Assembly: GCA_013298415.1 (NCBI GenBank)
Contig: JAAFHN010000058.1
Location: 1-10,530, forward strand
Origin: Comamonadaceae bacterium
Lineage (GTDB): Bacteria > Pseudomonadota > Gammaproteobacteria > Burkholderiales > Burkholderiaceae_C
Reading direction: 5' to 3'
DNA: 10,530 nt
Shown here: positions 6,152 to 10,530 of the stretch, piece after piece
Layout of the letters: each line of letters begins with the position of its first letter
Numbering within the stretch: position 1 is the stretch's first letter
Position numbers and translations under genes: made by a program
The notes under the pieces: generated by a model
Told to the model about the DNA's origin: nothing
What the model saw: the letters and a program-made list of their open reading frames with translations, nothing else
Databases searched by the model: none

Positions 6152-7294
6152 ATGGCGCAAATCAACTACATCACGCAAATCCACATCGAGATCGGCGCGC
6201 TGACGCACCTGAGGGCCGAATGCGAGCGCGTAGGCATCACGCGGGGCTTGATCGTGACCGACGTGGGGGTGGTGAAGGCGGGCCTGGCGGCCAAAGCCGA
6301 ATCCGCACTCGGCGGCGTTGCCGCAGCGGTGTTTGCCGATACGCCGTCTAACCCCACCGAGGCGGCAGTGCGCGCAGGCGTGGCGGCCTACGCAGCTGCG
6401 AACTGCGACGGCTTGATTGCAGTGGGCGGTGGCAGCGCGATCGACTGCGCCAAGGGCATTGCGATTGCCGCGGCGCACCCCGGCCCGCTCACGACTTACG
6501 CCACGATTGAAGGCGGCTCACCGCGCATCACGCCAGCCTGCGTGCCGCTGATCGCCGTGCCCACCACGGCAGGTACGGGCAGCGAAGTGGCCCGGGGCGC
6601 GATCATCATCGTGGACGACGGCCGAAAACTCGGCTTTCACTCTTGGCACTTGGTGCCCAAAGCCGCGATTTGCGACCCGGAACTCACACTCGGCTTGCCG
6701 CCGCTGCTGACGGCCGCCACCGGCATGGACGCGATTGCCCACTGCATGGAAACCTTCATGAGTGCCGCGTTCAACCCGCCCGCCGACGGCATTGCCCTCG
6801 ATGGCCTCGCGCGCGGCTGGGCGCACATCGAGCGCGCCACCTCGAACGGCCAAGATGTGGAAGCGCGGCTGATGATGATGAGCGCCAGCATGCAGGGCGC
6901 GATGGCGTTTCAAAAAGGCCTGGGCTGCGTGCATTCGCTCTCCCACAGCTTGGGCGGAGTGAACCCGCGCTTGCACCACGGCACGCTGAACGCGATGTTT
7001 CTGCCAGCCGTGATTGCGTTCAACGCTGAGAGCGACGCGGTGAGAAAAGAAAAGCGCCTGGCCCGAATGGCGCAGGCGATGGGTTTGGGTTCAGGCTCTG
7101 ACGTGGGCGCAGCAGTCGTAGAAATGAACGCCCGCCTAGGCCTGCCCACAGGCCTCGCAGCGATGGGCGTGGAGCAGGGCCAATTCGCCAAAGTGATCCA
7201 AGGCGCACTGGCAGACCATTGCCACAAAACCAATCCGAGGCTTGCGAGCGCGGCAGACTACGAAGCCATGCTCAGCACCTCCATGACACACTGA
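6152..7294 (+). CDS. gbd: Iron-containing alcohol dehydrogenase, probable 4-hydroxybutyrate dehydrogenase
   Basis: A 380-residue group III (Fe-dependent) alcohol dehydrogenase, cytoplasmic, full length. The nucleotide-binding region has AVGGGSAIDCAKGIA (90-104) and AVPTTAGTGSEV (135-146). The iron ligands are Asp193 and His197 (TGMDAIAHCMETF), His261 (GCVHSLSHSLGG) and His276 (LHHGTLNA), matching the D-H-H-H set of FucO. From memory the sequence is very close to the 4-hydroxybutyrate dehydrogenase (gbd) of Cupriavidus necator, for example DDGRKLGFHSWHL, CDPELTLGLP and FNPPADGIALDGL, so oxidation of 4-hydroxybutyrate to succinate semialdehyde is the likely reaction. The symbol rests on that recall. 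ATG 6152 is preferred to an upstream TTG at 6110. The gene runs against the urease genes on both sides and is followed after 5 nt by the FMN reductase gene. Confidence 0.88.
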   Translation: MAQINYITQIHIEIGALTHLRAECERVGITRGLIVTDVGVVKAGLAAKAESALGGVAAAVFADTPSNPTEAAVRAGVAAYAAANCDGLIAVGGGSAIDCAKGIAIAAAHPGPLTTYATIEGGSPRITPACVPLIAVPTTAGTGSEVARGAIIIVDDGRKLGFHSWHLVPKAAICDPELTLGLPPLLTAATGMDAIAHCMETFMSAAFNPPADGIALDGLARGWAHIERATSNGQDVEARLMMMSASMQGAMAFQKGLGCVHSLSHSLGGVNPRLHHGTLNAMFLPAVIAFNAESDAVRKEKRLARMAQAMGLGSGSDVGAAVVEMNARLGLPTGLAAMGVEQGQFAKVIQGALADHCHKTNPRLASAADYEAMLSTSMTH

Positions 7295-7299
7295 ATCAC

Positions 7300-7914
7300 A
7301 TGACTTCCATCCTCGTTTTCGCAGGCTCCACCCGTGCCGAATCCTTCAACCGCAAGCTGGCGGCAGTGGCAGCCAAGTCCGGTGAGGCGCAAGGCGCGCA
7401 AGCCACCCTGATCGACCTGGCCGATTTCGACATCCCGATCTACAACGCTGACATCGAAGCCAAAGGCACCCCGCCTGACGTGCTCAAGCTCAAATCCCTC
7501 ATGCATGCCCATGCCGGCTGGGTGATTTGCTCGCCGGAGTACAACGCCAGCATCACAGCGCTTTTGAAAAACACCATCGATTGGTGCTCCAGCCCGGCCA
7601 AGTCGGGTCAGCTCCACGGCCCAGATGTGGAAAAAGACTGGGGCGATGGCTTCAAACCTTTCCGAGGCAAGGTGGTGGGCCTCATGGCCGCATCGCCCGG
7701 CGGCCTGGGCGGCATCCGATCGCTAAGCGACGTGAGCAAGCTGCTGCTCAACCTGCATTGCTGGGTAGCACCCGAGCAATTCGCTCTCGGCCGCGCAGGC
7801 AGCGCGTTCGCGCCAGACGGCTCACTGACCGATCCCAAATCCGCCGAGCGCGTGGCCGCCGTGGTGAAGCAGGTGATCTGGGCGGCAGGCCGGCTGTCGG
7901 CCCCTTCACCCTAA
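7300..7914 (+). CDS. NADPH-dependent FMN reductase family flavoprotein
   Basis: A 204-residue flavodoxin-fold protein of the NAD(P)H-dependent FMN reductase group (PF03358). The N-terminal phosphate-binding loop is FAGSTRAESFNRKLA (7-21), and SPEYNASITALLKNTIDW (78-95) is the family's hallmark flavin-contacting and dimer motif. GKVVGLMAASPGGLGG follows. It should be cytoplasmic and use FMN with NAD(P)H to reduce quinones, azo compounds, chromate or similar; the substrate is not readable from sequence. The ATG at 7300 begins 5 nt after the dehydrogenase stop, without its own Shine-Dalgarno, so the two genes are almost certainly one transcript and translationally coupled. The frame remains open upstream, but that part overlaps the dehydrogenase. 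A hairpin repeat lies 62 nt downstream, before the convergent ureD gene. Confidence 0.9.
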   Translation: MTSILVFAGSTRAESFNRKLAAVAAKSGEAQGAQATLIDLADFDIPIYNADIEAKGTPPDVLKLKSLMHAHAGWVICSPEYNASITALLKNTIDWCSSPAKSGQLHGPDVEKDWGDGFKPFRGKVVGLMAASPGGLGGIRSLSDVSKLLLNLHCWVAPEQFALGRAGSAFAPDGSLTDPKSAERVAAVVKQVIWAAGRLSAPSP

Positions 7915-7922
7915 GCGCCCAC

Positions 7923-7999
7923 GCTCCCCTTCGCCCTGAGCACCCCCGCTCCCGTTCGCCCAGATCGCCCACCCTCCCGTTCGCCCTGAGGTGTCGAAG
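7923..7999. repeat. Three tandem degenerate copies of a REP left arm, 25-nt period
   Basis: Related units begin at 7923, 7948 and 7973, exactly 25 nt apart: GCTCCCCTTCGCCCTGAG, GCTCCCGTTCGCCCAGAT and CCTCCCGTTCGCCCTGAG. The third is the left arm of the complete hairpin at 7977-8035. This looks like local duplication of half a repeat element, or slippage, in the space between two convergent genes. Confidence 0.65.
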
Positions 8000-8035
8000 G
8001 GCATCGCCAGGGCTTCAATACCTCAGCCCGAACGG
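7977..8035. repeat. REP-like inverted repeat (copy 2), possible bidirectional terminator
   Basis: Arms 7977-7999 and 8013-8035 (23 nt each) pair at 19 of 23 positions with a 13-nt loop. The sequence is a homologue of copy 1 at 5680-5737: the left arms differ at one position. It lies between the convergent FMN reductase gene (ends 7914) and ureD (ends 8046), where a strong hairpin could stop transcription from either side. There is no T-run, so a true intrinsic terminator is doubtful. Confidence 0.8.
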
Positions 8036-8045
8036 GGGCGGTGCC

Positions 8046-8897
8046 TCACACCGCCCAAATCCGAGGCGAAGACGCATCCATTCCCCAAGCCTCGCGCCGC
8101 AGCACGGCCCAGCTCCGTTGCATGCGCTGCATCACCGGCTCTGAGAGCGGCCCCAGGCAGCGCACCACCAGCAATTGCGAATCCAGCCAAGAGCAGCCGC
8201 AGCGCGACGCGTCGGCCGCACCCAGCCAGCTGGCCCGCAAGGCGTCGGCCAGTGCTTCCATCTGCGTGCGTGAAACCGCACTGCCTGAAGCAAACCACAG
8301 CGTGCCCATGCAGCGCCAGCCACTCAAACCCAGCGGCGAGCCCAGCAAACGCACATCTCCCCCGGCGATCACTGCCCGCTCTTGCCAATGCCCTGGCCAA
8401 TGCAGGCTCTGAGCAAAGCGAGAGGCGCGGGGCAGGCTCGGGTCGTCAAACGCCAGTTTCGCGGCGGGTAGGCCCAGGCTCGTCACGTCCCAGCCGATGG
8501 CCTGCGCGCCGGGCTCAAGTGATAGCGCCAAGTTGTTGGCCGCGTCGCAGCCGGGGTAGGCAATCGCCTCCAGCGGCACCCATTCCAGCCGCGCGCCTTC
8601 GGCCGCATGCAGCTTTACCGTCTGGGTTGCAGACTGCTCGCCCGTTGACTTGTAAAACCGAGTGGCCCCCGGCGTGCTGATGAGCGCATGCGCTCCGCGC
8701 TCCACCGTCACGTCAATGCGCAAATCATCCCCGCTCACCAGCCCCCCGGGCGGATGCACCATCACGCTGTGGCAAACCCCAGGGCCTTCGGGATACAAGC
8801 TTTTGAGCACCCGCAGCGGCCCATCGTGCGAAAACGACAAATGCGTCGCGTCCCCCGCACGGCTGTACCGAAGCCTCAAATCAGCACGCCAGGGCAT
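8046..8897 (-). CDS. ureD: Urease accessory protein UreD
   Basis: A 283-residue urease maturation protein (UreD/UreH family). It binds the apo-urease and, with UreF and UreG, forms the complex that delivers nickel and CO2 to the UreC active site. Family blocks are clear: SFSHDGPLRVLKSLYPEGPGVCH (21-43, listed for position), HPPGGLVSGDDL (48-59), TPGATRFYKS (75-84), EWVPLEAIAYPG, and the C-terminal LRREAWGMDASSPRIWAV. The ATG at 8897 gives the normal N-terminus. It is complete and shows no decay. In most related genomes ureD directly precedes ureA; here it ends 1.9 kb from ureA with two opposite-strand genes between, so it cannot share a simple transcript with ureABC. A TTGACA box lies 44-49 nt upstream of the start within a 24-nt sequence also present in the small urease-operon gene. 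Confidence 0.95.
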   Translation of the reverse strand: MPWRADLRLRYSRAGDATHLSFSHDGPLRVLKSLYPEGPGVCHSVMVHPPGGLVSGDDLRIDVTVERGAHALISTPGATRFYKSTGEQSATQTVKLHAAEGARLEWVPLEAIAYPGCDAANNLALSLEPGAQAIGWDVTSLGLPAAKLAFDDPSLPRASRFAQSLHWPGHWQERAVIAGGDVRLLGSPLGLSGWRCMGTLWFASGSAVSRTQMEALADALRASWLGAADASRCGCSWLDSQLLVVRCLGPLSEPVMQRMQRSWAVLRREAWGMDASSPRIWAV

Positions 8898-8917
8898 TTT
8901 GCGACGCGTTCAGGTTG

Positions 8918-8946
8918 AATTTGGTGAGAGATTGGCCCACTGTCAA
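8918..8946 (-). promoter_or_regulatory. Possible ureD promoter
   Basis: On the minus strand a perfect TTGACA (8941-8946) is followed after 17 nt by CAAATT (8918-8923), a poor -10 box. The mismatch in the -10 would suit a promoter that needs an activator, but the assignment is weak. Confidence 0.35.
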
Positions 8947-8958
8947 GGTATTTACAAC
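8935..8958. repeat. 24-nt shared sequence, copy 2 (upstream of ureD)
   Basis: Contains CACTGTCAAGGTATTTAC on the plus strand and matches 5600-5623 at 22 of 24 positions. On the minus strand the near-palindrome GTAAATAC lies directly upstream of TTGACA, where an activator or repressor could bind. Whether this is a regulatory site or a dispersed repeat cannot be decided from two copies. Confidence 0.7.
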
Positions 8959-9044
8959 GTTTGTTGCTTCATAAACCGTAGCATTCATGTGTGCTGCGCA
9001 ACGCCCGGCTGGTATTGAACCAGAAGCCCAAGCATTCCGCGCCT

Positions 9045-10214
9045 CTACGGCTTGTTCATCAAACCCCGCCAAGAAAATACAGGCCAATCGCTGCGCTGCT
9101 GGCCCTGTGTGCCGCCGTAGATCACGTTGCCCGAGGCGAGTGCTTGAGGATGATGCTTCTGGAAAGTTTTCAGACCCTTAAAGTAGTCTGGGTTCACGGT
9201 CGCGCCAGCCCTGATCTCCACCGCATGCATCTGCCCGCCTGTGGGCAGCAGCAAATCCACTTCGTTCCCTTCAGAGTCGCGATAGAAGTACATCTCGGCG
9301 CTTTCGCCTGCGTTCAACCGGTCTTTCAGTGCTTCCATGATCACAAAGTTCTCAAACAAGCTGCCCCACAGCGGATCGCGCGAGACCTGCTCAGCTGTGC
9401 GTAGGCCAAGCAACCAGCAGGCCAGGCCCACGTCGTAGAAATACAGCTTGGGCGATTTCACCAAGCGCTTGCCGCTGTTCGTGTGCCAAGGTGGCAGCAG
9501 ATAGAGGATGAAACTGGTCTGCATCAAATCCACCCACGCTCGCGCAGTGGGCTGCGACACGCCCGCGTCGTTGCCCAAGCTCACCAGGTTCAGCAACTGC
9601 CCACTGCGCCCCGCGCACAGGCGCACAAAACGCTCAAACCGCTGCAAATCATGCACAGCTGTGAGCTGCCGTAAGTCGCGTTCTACATAGGTTGAAAAGT
9701 AGTCGGCCAGCGCTTGTGATGGGTCAAGCTTGTGGTCGTGAATGCGGGGATAAAAGCCTCTGCGCAAGACTTCGGGGAGGGTTTGCTTCGTAGCTCGGTT
9801 GGTGCTGAATCGCTGCGTCTCAGCCAGCGTGAGCGGCAGCAAACGCAAAAGCCCCGTGCGCCCGGCCAAGGATTGCGTCACTTGCGTCATCAGCTCAAAC
9901 TGCTGGCTGCCCGTCAAGATGAACTGGCCCGGCCTCGGATTGGCATCCACCATGCCCTGCAGATACGAAGGCAGCTCCGGGGCACGCTGAATTTCATCAA
10001 AAATCGCTCCGCTGGAATACTGCGCCAAAAAGCCCCGAGGATCGTCCGCAGCGAAGCGCCGAACGTCAGGGTCTTCCAGCGTAACGTAAGGCTTAAACGG
10101 AAACAGCAGCTTAGCAAGCGTTGTTTTGCCACTTTGCCGAGGGCCAGTCAAAGTGACGATGGGGTACTGGCGGCTAAGTTGCAGCAGCAGGGCTTTGATG
10201 TTGCGGGCGATCAT
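9045..10214 (-). CDS. AAA ATPase with C-terminal DUF4143 (AAA_14/DUF4143 family)
   Basis: A 389-residue P-loop ATPase of a very common but poorly understood bacterial and archaeal family. Walker A is GPRQSGKTT (24-32), Walker B is AIFDEIQRAPEL with Asp73 and Glu74, and FILTGSQQF (98-106) is the sensor segment. The middle contains a winged-helix-like part (LNLVSLGNDAGVSQPTARAW). The C-terminal DUF4143 region ends in a PD-(D/E)xK-like fold: FENF (287-290), NEVDLLLP (317-324), VEIRAG (332-337). Most relatives I recall have EIK where this one has EIR (Glu333, Arg335), so nuclease activity is uncertain. The ATG at 10214 has no clear Shine-Dalgarno, but an AT-rich upstream region (10215-10290). There is no visible partner gene; members are often scattered accessory genes. 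Not linked functionally to urease. Confidence 0.9.
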   Translation of the reverse strand: MIARNIKALLLQLSRQYPIVTLTGPRQSGKTTLAKLLFPFKPYVTLEDPDVRRFAADDPRGFLAQYSSGAIFDEIQRAPELPSYLQGMVDANPRPGQFILTGSQQFELMTQVTQSLAGRTGLLRLLPLTLAETQRFSTNRATKQTLPEVLRRGFYPRIHDHKLDPSQALADYFSTYVERDLRQLTAVHDLQRFERFVRLCAGRSGQLLNLVSLGNDAGVSQPTARAWVDLMQTSFILYLLPPWHTNSGKRLVKSPKLYFYDVGLACWLLGLRTAEQVSRDPLWGSLFENFVIMEALKDRLNAGESAEMYFYRDSEGNEVDLLLPTGGQMHAVEIRAGATVNPDYFKGLKTFQKHHPQALASGNVIYGGTQGQQRSDWPVFSWRGLMNKP

Positions 10215-10322
10215 GTTCGCAGCATATCAAAAACCTGCAAAATCAAGAAAAATATTTGAATTTACATAAAAATAGCTGAGGAACTATGCCGAGACTGTGG
10301 ACGCAATCGCGGATGCCCTCGC
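10215..10322. other. AT-rich intergenic region upstream of the AAA ATPase
   Basis: About 75 nt next to the ATPase start are much richer in A and T than the rest of the window. On the minus strand TTCTTG and TATGCT are 17 nt apart, a weak promoter candidate for the ATPase. ATAG and CTAT at about 10265-10288 form a short stem before a T-run on the minus strand, a weak terminator candidate for the partial gene at 10323. Confidence 0.3.
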
Positions 10323-10530
10323 TCAAACACCCACCCCTTCAAACACGCCGTAGCAGCTCTTCAACCAAGTCTTCACCCGCTGCCGCTCTATCAGGCCTAG
10401 GGCGGTTTCGCTGGATTTGTCGTTGGCGGCTTTCCAGAAGCTGCTGTCGTGTTGGTCGATTTTTCGCATGCAGGCATCGTGCAGCCGGGGGATCTCGATG
10501 ATGTGAGCGCCTGCGTTTTTGGCTTGTTGG
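10323..10530 (-). CDS. Unrecognised protein, C-terminal 68 residues only
   Basis: The minus strand is open from the window edge to a TGA at 10323-10325 with no upstream stop, giving 68 residues that include AHIIEIPRLHDACMRKID, SSFWKAANDKSSETALGL and RVKTWLKSCYGVFEGVGV. The composition is that of a normal soluble, amphipathic helical protein, with charged residues well spread and codon use like its neighbours, which argues for a real gene whose start lies beyond the right edge. I do not recognise the family. It is on the same strand as the AAA ATPase and ends 108 nt upstream of it, so co-transcription is possible but the AT-rich gap suggests a separate promoter. Confidence 0.5.
   Translation of the reverse strand, partial: QQAKNAGAHIIEIPRLHDACMRKIDQHDSSFWKAANDKSSETALGLIERQRVKTWLKSCYGVFEGVGV

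Noticed and set aside
6101..6478. N-terminal extension of ureA up to 6478
   Set aside because: This part lies opposite the well-supported Fe-ADH gene; UreA is normally about 100 residues and starts MELTPREK.
9009..9023. CTGG/CCAG hairpin with a 7-nt loop, resembling a tRNA T-arm or a terminator
   Set aside because: Only a 4-bp stem, no matching acceptor, D or anticodon arms, and no T-run after it.
8881..9087. A 68-codon minus-strand frame spanning the ureD upstream region
   Set aside because: It overlaps the start of ureD and the end of the ATPase gene, has no Shine-Dalgarno and no family features, and includes the 24-nt shared sequence only by position.

Overview
The window looks like a piece of a Burkholderiales chromosome, most likely Comamonadaceae. 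The base composition is GC-rich, the urease and SppA proteins resemble betaproteobacterial forms, the Fe-ADH closely resembles the Cupriavidus 4-hydroxybutyrate dehydrogenase as I remember it, and there are two copies of a CCGTTCGCCCTGAGG-type inverted repeat of a kind common in that family. This assignment is an inference from the sequence alone. No rRNA, tRNA, CRISPR array or insertion sequence was seen.

Layout, left to right. (1) 1-1843, minus strand: a housekeeping trio read as HAD phosphatase, small Rieske [2Fe-2S] protein, and the start of an SppA-type S49 signal peptide peptidase that runs off the left edge. (2) 1877-3280, minus: a one-gene HipA-family kinase of the YjjJ type with an N-terminal helix-turn-helix. 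Its promoter and start codon carry tandem TCCGGA sites. (3) 3457-6100, minus: a compact, translationally coupled urease block ureA - small His-rich membrane protein - ureB - ureC. (4) 6152-7914, plus: two genes of opposite orientation, a 4-hydroxybutyrate dehydrogenase-like Fe-ADH and an NADPH-dependent FMN reductase-family protein. (5) 8046-8897, minus: the urease accessory gene ureD, separated from ureABC by the plus-strand pair. (6) 9045-10214, minus: an AAA ATPase with a DUF4143 C-terminal domain. (7) 10323-10530, minus: the C-terminal end of an unrecognised gene.

How the genes work together: UreA, UreB and UreC form the nickel urease (urea to ammonia plus carbamate), and UreD is the scaffold for its nickel activation. 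The usual ureE, ureF and ureG genes are not in the window, so activation must depend on genes elsewhere or the enzyme may not mature. The locus looks rearranged: a redox-gene pair sits between ureD and ureA, and a stand-alone HipA sits where ureE or another accessory gene would be expected.

The most unusual part is the 103-codon frame between ureA and ureB. It has a strong Shine-Dalgarno, overlaps ureB by four bases, and encodes a signal peptide, a His-rich HEGHG segment and one membrane helix. A dispersed-type hairpin repeat lies inside its reading frame, and its signal-peptide coding region carries a 24-nt sequence that recurs just upstream of ureD.
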